Origin: Brettanomyces bruxellensis
Lineage: Eukaryota > Ascomycota > Pichiomycetes > Pichiales > Pichiaceae
Length of the DNA: 64,000 nt
Assembly: GCF_011074885.1 (NCBI RefSeq)
Contig: NC_054687.1
Span: 1-64,000, forward strand
Direction of reading: 5' to 3'
This document shows positions 48,387-57,390 of this stretch, in pieces. Position numbers and translations under genes: made by a program. The notes under the pieces are model-generated. The model ran no database searches. It was not told the origin of the DNA and saw only the letters and a program-made list of their open reading frames with translations. The stretch's first letter is position 1. Each line of letters opens with the position of its first letter.

Positions 48387-50864
48387 TCAGGAGCCAAGGT
48401 CTAGGTGGCTTGGAGTGGTGCGAAGGTGGATATTACTAGATTTGCCGACCTGGCCGCGATTCCGGACCCTGGCATGTCTGGGGACTTCTGGGTTGGAAAC
48501 TTGAGCATTTATGCTTACAGAATCGGCGTCTGAGCCCGGCGAAACCTCGTGATCCAATGGGATGACCAAGGAGCTCAAGAGTGGTGTATTGTTGTTGGAA
48601 GTGGCCTCTTCGTACGTCGGAGGAGACAAAGTATGGACCGCATTGTATGTAGGAGGCACCTCATCGTCCCAGGAAACTCCGAGACCGGATCTCTCTGTGA
48701 GTACAACCTTGAATTGCATGCGGAGGACCCTGGCAACGCCTGTTGGGATTCCGGACGTCTGATTGGCGTAATCCTGCCTGTTTCCACGCATTGAGTCCGG
48801 CCCAGTGCCTCCATCGTGCATTTCTAGTGGTCTGGAGGCAGTTTCGGGCCCGGATACAGACTCGGAAGCCGGCTGGGAGGCCGAGGAGCCGAGCCTACCC
48901 CCTTTAAGAGAAGTAGAGCTTTGCACAAGCTCCTCGGCAACTACAGCCTCGACTATGAGGTTATGATTGACGTAGATGCCGAGTTCAGGGTCGGAGATAT
49001 CGCAGGAGCAGTTGCTGTCGGCCTCTAGGTACGTGGCCGGATCAAAAAGAGGCGAGTTGCAGTTCTCAGACGTGATCGTGGTGATATTCGTGTTTGCAGA
49101 ATTAAAACCCATCGACATCAGCTCCATAGTAGAGACATCGACCACCAACTCGATCCGGCCCTTATTGGAGAAGTCTGACTTCCAGCCGGACTTCATTTCG
49201 CCCGAGCTGAGCAGTCTTATTTCCTCCGTGTAGAGTTCGTCCTGCCGCGAGGCCTGCACAGCCTCGTCAATACCGGCGGAGACCTGAGCTGGCGACGCGT
49301 CGATCGACCAATTGGACGCAAAGGGCGACAAAGTCGGTGTCGCAGAGGAGTCCGGCGAGACGATCGATGCGACGCCGGATGATGCGTTGTGCACGAGCCG
49401 CTGGTTGTGCGAGTTGCTGGGTTGGGTGGCATTAGGAGGATCTTGTGGGCGTGAGGGTGAGACAATAGAGGTAGCAATAGGAGTGTTGGTGGTAGCATTA
49501 GTATTAGTAGCAGCATTACTACTACTACCAGCATTAGCAACGGTAGCAACACTACTACCAGCATTAGCAACATTAGTAGCAGTATTACTAGTAGCAGCAT
49601 TACTACTACTACCAGCATTAGCAACGGTAGCAACACTACTACCAGCATTAGCAACATTAGTAGCAGTATTACTAGTAGCAGCATTACTACTATTACCAAC
49701 ACTACTCCCTGTAGACTCGGAAGAGTTACTCCTCCCGGAATCAGCATCGTCGAAATTCCCTATAAAGTAATTGTACGCAGGACCATTGGCACCGTTGCTG
49801 TTCCGGTTAAACTTCCGCCCCCTGACCTTCTTCCTGGCCACCTCCAAAGCAGTGCGGAACTTCTTCTCGTGCTGCACGCAGTGGTGGGCCCTTACCCGCA
49901 CACTCTCCTCGATTTTCCAGCTGAGCTTTCTCATCCGCCACCGACGGTCCTTTGTGGCGATATTATCCATGCGAATTTCGACGGGAAACGTCGACCGCGG
50001 GTAGGAAATGTTGGGGATGGCGGCGGTGGCAGTGACGTCGGTCGGAGGGAAGATTCGGAGCGAATTGTGGTCGTGACCGCGGAAAATGCTTCTTCTTATC
50101 ATGACGGGCAGCGACAGGTTGATAAGGTCCTCGGCACCGCGGCGGTTGACGAACACAGCCTTGCACACCAACTCGTAGGTGATCGATGTGCCGTGCGTCG
50201 ATAGGACGGTCGTGGGTGGCACTTTTCCCGGAATCAAGTATCCAAACGGGAAACTGTGCGACGTGCCCTTTGCAAAAGCGGTCCGCCGGCTGAGAACGTC
50301 CCACGAGGCCAGCTCTGTCACTTTCCGGCGGCACGCACCGCAGTGCTGCAGCGAGCTCGAGTGCGGGAGGAACGGCTTCGAGTATCGCACCACCTGCAAA
50401 AAATACAGCTTCACCTGCCTCAACTCGACGTAACCCCGGCGAAGTTGCTGCCTGGAGAGCTGACTGACCGACGCAGTGGGCCCGAGCCCATCGGGCGTTG
50501 CCGGCGGCATCACGGGCGACACGGGCATGCTGTTTGCAGCCGTCCCGGACCGGCTTTCTAGCAGCTCCCGGATGTCTTTTGAGTTTCTCGCAAACACATC
50601 CAGAACTAGTGCACCGTTGAACAGTGCCCCGGAGCTTTCCGCCGGCTTGCCGTACAGCATTATGGGCGGCGACTCCACGCACAGGCTTATCCTGATATTG
50701 GAATTCGGGTTCAGCCGGTTGCATTTCACCGTGTGGTACTCATCTGTTTCACTCTCAGTGTCTATGCTGGCACTCGACCGGCCCCCATACCGCCTTTTCC
50801 CGCCGGAATCTTCCGTCGAAACTGCATGCACTATGCCATTGAACAGCCTTGAGAATGACGGCAT
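48387..50864 (-). CDS. LDB19: Arrestin-related trafficking adaptor Ldb19/Art1
   Basis: 825 residues (S. cerevisiae Ldb19 818). It recruits the ubiquitin ligase Rsp5 to plasma-membrane transporters for endocytosis. The arrestin N-domain has RISLCVESPPIMLYGKPAESSGALFNGALVL and the SFPFGYLIPGKVPP strand. The C-domain has NSLRIFPPTDVTATAAIPNISYP, FPVEIRMDN, DRRWRMRKLSWKIEESVRV, GEMKSGWKSDF and RVLRMQFKVVLTERSGLGVSWDDEVPP. Two PPTY motifs near residues 740-755 are the Rsp5 WW-domain ligands. An Asn/Ala/Thr/Ser-rich insert between about 375 and 475 contains an 84-bp tandem repeat. The start is the first ATG at 50864. Confidence 0.97.
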   Translation of the reverse strand: MPSFSRLFNGIVHAVSTEDSGGKRRYGGRSSASIDTESETDEYHTVKCNRLNPNSNIRISLCVESPPIMLYGKPAESSGALFNGALVLDVFARNSKDIRELLESRSGTAANSMPVSPVMPPATPDGLGPTASVSQLSRQQLRRGYVELRQVKLYFLQVVRYSKPFLPHSSSLQHCGACRRKVTELASWDVLSRRTAFAKGTSHSFPFGYLIPGKVPPTTVLSTHGTSITYELVCKAVFVNRRGAEDLINLSLPVMIRRSIFRGHDHNSLRIFPPTDVTATAAIPNISYPRSTFPVEIRMDNIATKDRRWRMRKLSWKIEESVRVRAHHCVQHEKKFRTALEVARKKVRGRKFNRNSNGANGPAYNYFIGNFDDADSGRSNSSESTGSSVGNSSNAATSNTATNVANAGSSVATVANAGSSSNAATSNTATNVANAGSSVATVANAGSSSNAATNTNATTNTPIATSIVSPSRPQDPPNATQPSNSHNQRLVHNASSGVASIVSPDSSATPTLSPFASNWSIDASPAQVSAGIDEAVQASRQDELYTEEIRLLSSGEMKSGWKSDFSNKGRIELVVDVSTMELMSMGFNSANTNITTITSENCNSPLFDPATYLEADSNCSCDISDPELGIYVNHNLIVEAVVAEELVQSSTSLKGGRLGSSASQPASESVSGPETASRPLEMHDGGTGPDSMRGNRQDYANQTSGIPTGVARVLRMQFKVVLTERSGLGVSWDDEVPPTYNAVHTLSPPTYEEATSNNNTPLLSSLVIPLDHEVSPGSDADSVSINAQVSNPEVPRHARVRNRGQVGKSSNIHLRTTPSHLDLGS
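49506..49690 (-). repeat. 84-bp minisatellite inside LDB19
   Basis: Units starting at 49506, 49590 and (partial) 49674 are identical over 84 bp, in frame, each encoding 28 residues built of NAATSNTATNV and ANAGSS blocks. It lies in a disordered insert of the arrestin C-domain. Confidence 0.92.
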
Positions 50865-51492
50865 GCCTTACGTGTTGTGCCTGTCAAAATATGTGCTTGA
50901 TCTCCCAACTGTAGCCTGATATATGATGTGGAATGTGGATGTGGGGAGAACCCTGAAGTGATAATCCAAGCTGTAACTCTATGTCTGCTCTCTTTCAATC
51001 GTGCACACAATACTCATGCAGTGTCGTGCTCGAATGTGGCCAAAACAACTAACTATGAATACTGGCCCAAGTATGCTGATGGGATGTGATCTAGTGCAGA
51101 ATAAGCTCTGTGGGCTAAATAGAGAGCATCCAGGCCGCATCTAGATCCAGGTCAGAAAAAAAAAAAAAAAAAAGAGTACTCAGTGTTTTTTTACTCGCGC
51201 TCTCTCCACTCCTATTGTCTCGCTTACATGAATCCGAGTCCCATCTACTGATAATAAATAATAATCCCAAAATCAGTACAACCGAGCAATCAAGTGGAAT
51301 TTCGTCTGTTGCTACGCTCAAATATGCTTACTCTATTCTAATTAATATATATTAGTAAACGGATCATCGCACTCTGTCAATGCTTTTCTGTACCTTAGTC
51401 TTCCGCTAAACCATCAGAGGCGTCTCTATGATTTACTATATTCCACCATCCTCTATCAGTACAGCAACTTTCAATACACTCTCACCCTGTGC
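50865..51492 (-). other. Intergenic region upstream of LDB19
   Basis: 628 bp between two minus-strand genes; presumed LDB19 promoter. A run of 18 A lies at 51156-51173. No coding frame is supported. Confidence 0.55.
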
Positions 51493-52728
51493 TTACTTCT
51501 TGCCGTTCTCAGTCCCATGCTTCTTATGGGCATGCTTATGCTTGTGATTCTTTCTTTTTCCGCCATCTGTTTGATTGGTTGAATGTTTATGGTGATGTTT
51601 GTGGTGCTTGTGATGCTTATGGTGATCTTTATCTTTATCTTTTGAACTTGCTTTAACTTTCTTTTCTTCATTTTTTTCATCATCTTCCGTATCGTCATTA
51701 TTATCATCATTATCTTCTTCTTCTTCTTTATCATCATTCCTACCTTCATCATCTTTATCATCCTCAATATCATCCAAATCAATTCGATAGTCGTCCTTGC
51801 TTATATAATCCTTGACATCTATATCCTCCACCACAAGTTCGGAGGGTTTTTCAATTTCTTCATCCTTCTCCTCTTTCTCCTCTTTCTCCTCCTTTTCATC
51901 CTTCTCATCATCCTCTTCAATTCCATTTATTTCTATCTCTTCACCTGCCATCAAATTATACAATGCTGCAGCTCTCATCGCATACTTCACATCAACACTA
52001 TTATCCTCATCTTTTTTCTCATCAGCCTCCTTCTTCTCATCAGCATCTTTCTTATTCTCATCCTTCTTATCTTCGTCCTTCTTATCCTCATTCTCTTGAT
52101 CCTCATTCTCTTTTTCTTCTTCTTCTTCTTCACCCTTTTCCTCCTTATTTTCCCCTTCCTCCTTTACATTCTCATTCTTCTTCTCCTCCAACTCTTTCGC
52201 AGCAATCTCTATTTGTAGATTCCACTTTTCTACAACCTCCTTCATCTCCTGTATAAGTCGATCTCGGGACCCTCCCTTCATCGTTGATAAATACGCCTTA
52301 AGATAATCATCATACTTCTCAGGAATCTGTCTTATATTTCTCAGAAGCCAGTTCTGTTTCTGCTTTGAAAACTTCCAATGCTCCTTATCCTTGTAAAATG
52401 TTCGAAGGTATGCAAGTTGATCTTTTTCAGGAGGTGCAGGCCTCTTATTCTTTGGCAATTTCTTCCTTTTTGGTGCTTTCTTACTCTTTTTAACGCTTTT
52501 GGTCTCTATAGTTTGGTCTTTATCTAATTTTTCAAGCTTTCTTTTTTTGCTCTCTGTTTCTGTCTTGGTTGCTTCCGACTCTATTGTACTACTACTATCA
52601 TCTTCTGTTGATATACCCGCCAAATGAACTGGTGCTATAGCTAGAGGATCATCTGCTAAACTTCTCTTTATTTTAAGCCCGAGTCTTTTCCATGCCGGCT
52701 CTCTTTTTCCTGTTGGGGTCTGTACCAT
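51493..52728 (-). CDS. WKF-domain protein with acidic and His-rich tail
   Basis: 411 residues. A Lys-rich N-terminal region with nuclear-localisation-like clusters (KSVKKSKKAPKRKKLPKNKR) precedes a WKF-type domain at about 108-165: AYLRTFYKDKEHWKFSKQKQNWLLRNI and YLKAYLSTMKGGSRDRLI. This domain is found in C7orf50-like nucleolar proteins. It is followed by long Glu/Lys/Asp runs (about 180-365) with a short conserved-looking island AMRAAALYNLM, and a C-terminal tail with about 18 His in Lys-His-His blocks. Biochemical function of the family is not established; a nucleolar or ribosome-assembly role is inferred. The acidic/basic runs make other frames look open. Confidence 0.78.
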   Translation of the reverse strand: MVQTPTGKREPAWKRLGLKIKRSLADDPLAIAPVHLAGISTEDDSSSTIESEATKTETESKKRKLEKLDKDQTIETKSVKKSKKAPKRKKLPKNKRPAPPEKDQLAYLRTFYKDKEHWKFSKQKQNWLLRNIRQIPEKYDDYLKAYLSTMKGGSRDRLIQEMKEVVEKWNLQIEIAAKELEEKKNENVKEEGENKEEKGEEEEEEKENEDQENEDKKDEDKKDENKKDADEKKEADEKKDEDNSVDVKYAMRAAALYNLMAGEEIEINGIEEDDEKDEKEEKEEKEEKDEEIEKPSELVVEDIDVKDYISKDDYRIDLDDIEDDKDDEGRNDDKEEEEDNDDNNDDTEDDEKNEEKKVKASSKDKDKDHHKHHKHHKHHHKHSTNQTDGGKRKNHKHKHAHKKHGTENGKK

Positions 52729-53386
52729 TTTTTATATATGTTGAAAATGTGCGCAACGAAGAAAGTTTAGATATTGGCCACTAGTGAATTGCTTACAGAT
52801 AATAGAAATGACTTTATGATTCGGAGAAGACTAGGACTGACAATTTTTCACATCTTAAAGAAAAAAAAAAAAATTCCCAAATAAAAATCGGTCTCGCACA
52901 CAATAGAATAATGGAAATTGTGAAATCGAAATCAATGCAAATCATAGTGGAATATATAAGCTCCCACATTTCCTCATCAGCCCAACATCACACTAGTCCC
53001 GTTTTCACAACTTTCCACTTCTTTTTCCTTTCCCTTTTCCCTTTTCCTTTTTCCTTTCTCTTTTTTTTCCCCTTTCCTTCTGTATCATTCAATTATGCGC
53101 GCTACCGCCACTCCCGTTGAAGAAGAATAAGGTTTCCTTAACTCTTGGTATGTGCCCACGCTAGATCAATTTTGATCCTCCTTTGTTTGAGTCCTGTCAA
53201 ATACCGAAGGAAGGAGTGGCATGAGCTGCTCTATTTTTCCGATACCATAGTTTTGACAAGGATATAGAAACGGGACGACAGGTTGCATTCTAGAAACCTA
53301 TAGTAATGTACGGATTCAAATAAATTCTAAAGCGAGATCTCAATTTTTTACACATAAAAGCAAAATTAAAGCAGGAAAAAGCGAGA
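52729..53386. other. Intergenic region with promoter-like TATA and CT tract
   Basis: Contains TATATAAG at 52952-52959, an uninterrupted C/T-rich tract at about 53022-53085, and an ATG with 11 sense codons at 53095-53130 (ending GAAGAAGAATAA). This layout is that of a strong yeast promoter and 5' leader on the plus strand, yet no full gene follows. An A-run lies at 52860-52872. Confidence 0.4.
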
Positions 53387-54577
53387 TCAGTTCCGTCCGA
53401 GAGCGTGCAAAACCAATCTCTTGTAATCATCAACACCCTGCTCAAGCATATTGGGGAGAATGTACTCGTTGGCCGAATGTGCAATGGTGATAAGGCCAGG
53501 ACCATAGAGGTACCTCTTAAAGCCTCTGTTGAGCATGTTAGGCACATCCGTGGAGCATGATAGTGACGTGTGGTTAAAACCTGGAGCATCGTAGTCAACA
53601 TATGTTGGGTCTGCCCGTTGGGTGGTCTCTGTTTCAATCCTGATGGCATCTTTTTCATGCTTTGAAATAATCTGGTCAACGACTGCAGCAATTTTGTCAG
53701 TAGTACTGGCTGCTCTGATGAGGACTGTGCATGCAGCATATGGAGAAAGTACATTTGCTGCATTGCTGGCGTCAATTTCACCGATGTTGACAGTTGCTTT
53801 ACCCAAAAGCTTGGATTCAGGGAACTGCGTGGTCAATAAATCATTCATTATACCGATTAGTGCCTTGTTGGCGTCCACACCGAGCTCCGGATAGCCGGAA
53901 TGGCAGGAGCGGCCATACACCCTGATTTGGAAGTAGTAGATGCCCTTATGTCCGACGGCAAGTCTGTTTCCCGTCGGCTCTCCAAATATTACAGTATCCC
54001 AACCAACATGCTCTTTTATGAGTTGCTTATCGGCTGGAACCATACCAAGGCCCCCAATTTCCTCCCCCACGACATATAGGAAGCTGATATCTTCACTCGA
54101 GACCTTTTTTTCTGCAACAAGCTCCTTTGCAGCAATTATTTGAGATGCAACAGAAGCTTTTGCGTCAGTTGAACCTCGGCCGTGTATCCTGAGCCTGTTT
54201 TCCGCGTCTCTCTCAAGTGAGTAGTTAAAGTATGGAGGAACGGTATCAATGTGGCTTGTCAAAAGCACAGATGCATTCTTGTCTTCACCAAAATACGCAT
54301 AGACGTTTTTTCCGCCGGCTGGAGAGTCTAAAAGCTCAACATTGAGTCCCTGGTTACTAAGGTATTTAGATAAAAATGCAGTTGCGTTTTCCTCATGGCG
54401 ACTTAGTGAGGACACCTGAATTAAGTCTTTATGAAGTTGGAAAAGCTCAGGTCTTGAGGCGAACTCCGGGACAGATAAAGCATTGCTTTCATCCAATGAG
54501 AATGCCGATTGCTGGTTTATTGGCGTTGCAATCGACACTGCCGCAAAAAAGGCGAGTGCAAACGCAGATGTAAACAT
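53387..54577 (-). CDS. Secreted M20-family metallopeptidase
   Basis: 396 residues with a signal peptide (residues 1 to about 17, FALAFFAAVSIA). It shows the M20 zinc-site residues in order: LLTSHIDTVPP (His, catalytic Asp), GRGSTDAKAS (bridging Asp), VVGEEIGGLG (catalytic Glu, Glu ligand), IFGEPTGN and, near the C-terminus, TIAHSANEYI (His ligand). The dimerisation lid domain is present (GRSCHSGYPELGVDANKALI). Related to ArgE/CPG2-like fungal peptidases and vacuolar carboxypeptidase S. A signal peptide with no long membrane anchor suggests secretion or vacuolar delivery. Several N-glycosylation sequons occur (NASV, NYSL, NHTS). Substrate unknown. Confidence 0.88.
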   Translation of the reverse strand: MFTSAFALAFFAAVSIATPINQQSAFSLDESNALSVPEFASRPELFQLHKDLIQVSSLSRHEENATAFLSKYLSNQGLNVELLDSPAGGKNVYAYFGEDKNASVLLTSHIDTVPPYFNYSLERDAENRLRIHGRGSTDAKASVASQIIAAKELVAEKKVSSEDISFLYVVGEEIGGLGMVPADKQLIKEHVGWDTVIFGEPTGNRLAVGHKGIYYFQIRVYGRSCHSGYPELGVDANKALIGIMNDLLTTQFPESKLLGKATVNIGEIDASNAANVLSPYAACTVLIRAASTTDKIAAVVDQIISKHEKDAIRIETETTQRADPTYVDYDAPGFNHTSLSCSTDVPNMLNRGFKRYLYGPGLITIAHSANEYILPNMLEQGVDDYKRLVLHALGRN

Positions 54578-55349
54578 GTTTGAGTCTTGAAGATAGCAGA
54601 AATATTCGAAAGACTAATATATTTGCGGCGTTGTTAAATTAAGTAAGTGGAACTAGAAAACTATACGCCCGAATATATAAAGCAATGGATAGACTTCTTA
54701 TATATTTACATATATATTTGGGTATATTTCCGTTTCTTCGTTTAATTGTACTTTGTGCGAACAATTCAGTAACTGTAACAATGAAACTGTGGCTTCCGGA
54801 GTCGGCGCATCGCATCGCAATTGCAGATAGATAGAGAGAGAATGGAGAAAAATTTCAGATTGAAGGGAAAAAAATTAGAGATTATTCTCAACGGAAACCG
54901 GAAAGGACGGATCTTTTTTTTTTTTTTTTTTTCATTTTATATTTTATGATTGTGCCTGAAGAATTAGCTGGCTCCACATTGAAATTAGAACCCTGAACAA
55001 ATCTCTAAGTCGTTTGAAATTTGGAAAATAGTTATACTATCAGGTTAGCAGTAGGATCACCTAAACTTTAAGCTACCGTCACTTTTACTATGTACTTCTG
55101 CTATACACTTTCACTATCTACTTCCCATCTGTCTTCTCCAAAATATTAGAAATACCAGTCCAAAGTGTTTCAAGTCGATCGACTGTGCACGCGTCGCTCT
55201 ATCATGTTAGTGAATTTGAAAAACTAGGAATTTAACCCAGGCAAGTAGAATTTAAGCCGGGCGCACATCTTGCCTTTAGCCACTCGTTACATTAATATCA
55301 AGGACACAGTCACATTCATATAAGGGCAAGCAAACACAAGAAAGCAACT
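54578..55349. other. Divergent intergenic region, M20 peptidase / VMS1
   Basis: 772 bp shared promoter space with TATATA-rich sequence at 54700-54725 and a run of 19 T at 54914-54932. No coding evidence. Confidence 0.55.
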
Positions 55350-57227
55350 ATGCAAGAGGGGGGACGAACAGGTAAGAAAGAGCCGCCATTTACAGCCAGA
55401 TATGTGTATCGGCTGGATGACTCAGTCTTGAAATCTTTAAAGTTGATGTATTTTGATTCATTAACCCACGAGGAAAGATCTGAACAGGAGTACAAAAGGT
55501 CGCTCAACAGCATTGTTTCAAATTACAATGATGGAACGATGAAGGGGAGCTTTGGGCCTCCGAAAATAGTAAAACCTAGGGCAAGATCAAGTACCAAGAA
55601 GCACGTCGAGAGTAATAATTTGTCAGATTTGGACAAGTACAATGAAAAAAGAGCACGGAATGGGCAGAAACTGTTGACCGAAACCGAATTTGAGGCCAAA
55701 ATGGACCAGTTGAGCATTTCCGGGTCTGAAACGGAGGATGAGTTGGATACGATCACGGAAGAGGAGAGTTCGAATACCAAAGTGACTGATGAAGCAGATA
55801 ATAGTCTGGATGAGTCATCGATAAGTTATTTGTTCACAAAATCACCGTTTGTGCTTTTTCATTCGGGGCTGCTTCAGGACGGAAAATGCTACGGAGTGTA
55901 TAAAACAACTTTGGATGCAGAGGAGGGCAAGAGTGATCCCATGAGAAAATTAATGGAACTTAACAGTGAGAAGTTTCAGCAGAAACTGGACAACAGTATT
56001 TCGGCCTTGTTTATGATTGGGGGAGGACATTTTGCAGGAGCCATCATCAATCACAAGCCTATTGTTACAAAGGGTAACAAGGGCTCTCCGGAAGAGTTAC
56101 AGTTGCAATCTGTGAACATTGCTGAGCATAAAACGTTTCATAGGTACACTACCAGAAGGAAACAGGGAGGATCACAGAGTACTTCAGATAATGCAAGAGG
56201 AAAGGCAAACAGTGCAGGTTCTACATTGAGAAGATATAACGAGCAAGCTTTGAGGGAAGAAGTCCAGGATTTATTGAAAATCTGGAAACCATTGCTCGAT
56301 AGGTGCGACAGGATATTTATTAAAGCTAATGGAGTTTATGCTCGGCAATCACTGCTTGGAAAAGGTCCCGAAGCAGTAATAGAAGCCGAAGATCCGAGGG
56401 TCAGAATCTTCCCATTTACCACAAAGAGGCCCACGACAAAAGAATTGAGAAGGGCTTGGTGTGAGCTTTCGTATTTGAAAGTGATGGACATTCCGAAAAG
56501 TGATAAGAAGGCAGTCGAAATGAAGATGAGGCAAAGAGAACATCTTGCGAAGTCTAAGGAGCAGAAGCAAAGGAAAATTGACGTTTCCAAAGGCAGTTCT
56601 GAGGATGATGAGACCACTAAGCAGTTGATTTCACTCTTGAAGAAGTCGAAGGCCCCCTCTTTGATCGCATATATCCGCAAGAACAAGGTCCCAGTAAACT
56701 TTAGGCTTTTGCCAGAGAAAGAGTACGGCAGAAATACACAAACAATGCTACATTATGCTGCTCATTTTGGCTTAAGCCGCATGTGCCAGGTCCTCTTAGT
56801 AAATTTGAAGGCAGACCCCACGATTAAGAACGAGAGAGGGTACACAGCCTATGAGATGTCTGCAGATGAGAAGACCAAGTATGCATTTGAGGTGGCTAGA
56901 AACACTTTAGGTGAAGATTATTGCGACTGGGAAAAGGCGGCAAAAGTTCCAGGGTCAAAAAGCAGGGAGGAAGTAGAGGAAATACTGAAGAAGAAAGAGG
57001 ACGAGTCACGTGAGAAACTGCGAGAGTTGCACGAAAAGGAATTGGAGACTGCAAGAAAGCAGTTTGCCGAATCTCACGATAAGAAATTCGGCAGAGGTAA
57101 GACGCTGGGAGGCTTTAAAGAGACAGAGCAGCATAAACTTGACTCGCTTACCCCACAACAGAAGATGCGAGTAATGAGAGAGCAAAGAGCTCGTGCGATT
57201 GAAGCGAGAATGAAGGCGAACAAATAA
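55350..57227 (+). CDS. VMS1: Peptidyl-tRNA hydrolase-like release factor Vms1
   Basis: 625 residues (S. cerevisiae Vms1 632). It cleaves peptidyl-tRNA on stalled 60S subunits in mitochondrial ribosome quality control and binds Cdc48. The VLRF1 domain has ALFMIGGGHFAGAII and HRYTTRRKQGGSQS, whose Gln (about 272) is the catalytic residue, and DRIFIKANGVYARQSL. A Lys/Glu linker, an ankyrin-type pair (TMLHYAAHFGLSRMCQVLL, DPTIKNERGYTAYEMS), a coiled coil and a C-terminal VIM motif for Cdc48 (REQRARAIEARMK) follow. The N-terminal region that holds a C2H2 zinc finger in homologues (here about residues 28-55) contains no Cys and no paired His. Confidence 0.95.
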   Translation: MQEGGRTGKKEPPFTARYVYRLDDSVLKSLKLMYFDSLTHEERSEQEYKRSLNSIVSNYNDGTMKGSFGPPKIVKPRARSSTKKHVESNNLSDLDKYNEKRARNGQKLLTETEFEAKMDQLSISGSETEDELDTITEEESSNTKVTDEADNSLDESSISYLFTKSPFVLFHSGLLQDGKCYGVYKTTLDAEEGKSDPMRKLMELNSEKFQQKLDNSISALFMIGGGHFAGAIINHKPIVTKGNKGSPEELQLQSVNIAEHKTFHRYTTRRKQGGSQSTSDNARGKANSAGSTLRRYNEQALREEVQDLLKIWKPLLDRCDRIFIKANGVYARQSLLGKGPEAVIEAEDPRVRIFPFTTKRPTTKELRRAWCELSYLKVMDIPKSDKKAVEMKMRQREHLAKSKEQKQRKIDVSKGSSEDDETTKQLISLLKKSKAPSLIAYIRKNKVPVNFRLLPEKEYGRNTQTMLHYAAHFGLSRMCQVLLVNLKADPTIKNERGYTAYEMSADEKTKYAFEVARNTLGEDYCDWEKAAKVPGSKSREEVEEILKKKEDESREKLRELHEKELETARKQFAESHDKKFGRGKTLGGFKETEQHKLDSLTPQQKMRVMREQRARAIEARMKANK

Positions 57228-57274
57228 GAGGTATTGTATAATTAGAGGTCTATAGATGGTGATAAAGAAGAGAA

Positions 57275-57380
57275 ATGGCAAGTAGAACTTGCAAGTGGAA
57301 ATTGCAGATAGAAATGACAAGTACAAGTTGCTAGTACAAATGGCAAGTACAAATTACAAGTAGAAATGACAAGAAATGCA
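57275..57380 (+). repeat. Imperfect short tandem repeats after VMS1
   Basis: Repeated words of the type AAATGRCAAGTA and CAAGTACAA recur about seven times with spacing near 10-20 bp, in the gap between the VMS1 stop and the end of RDH54. No frame is associated with it. Confidence 0.65.
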
Positions 57381-57390
57381 TGACTGCCAC

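Noticed and set aside
49963..50724. 253-codon antisense-frame product inside LDB19
   Set aside because: Overlaps a well-conserved arrestin in the same strand but another frame; composition typical of GC-rich shadow frames.
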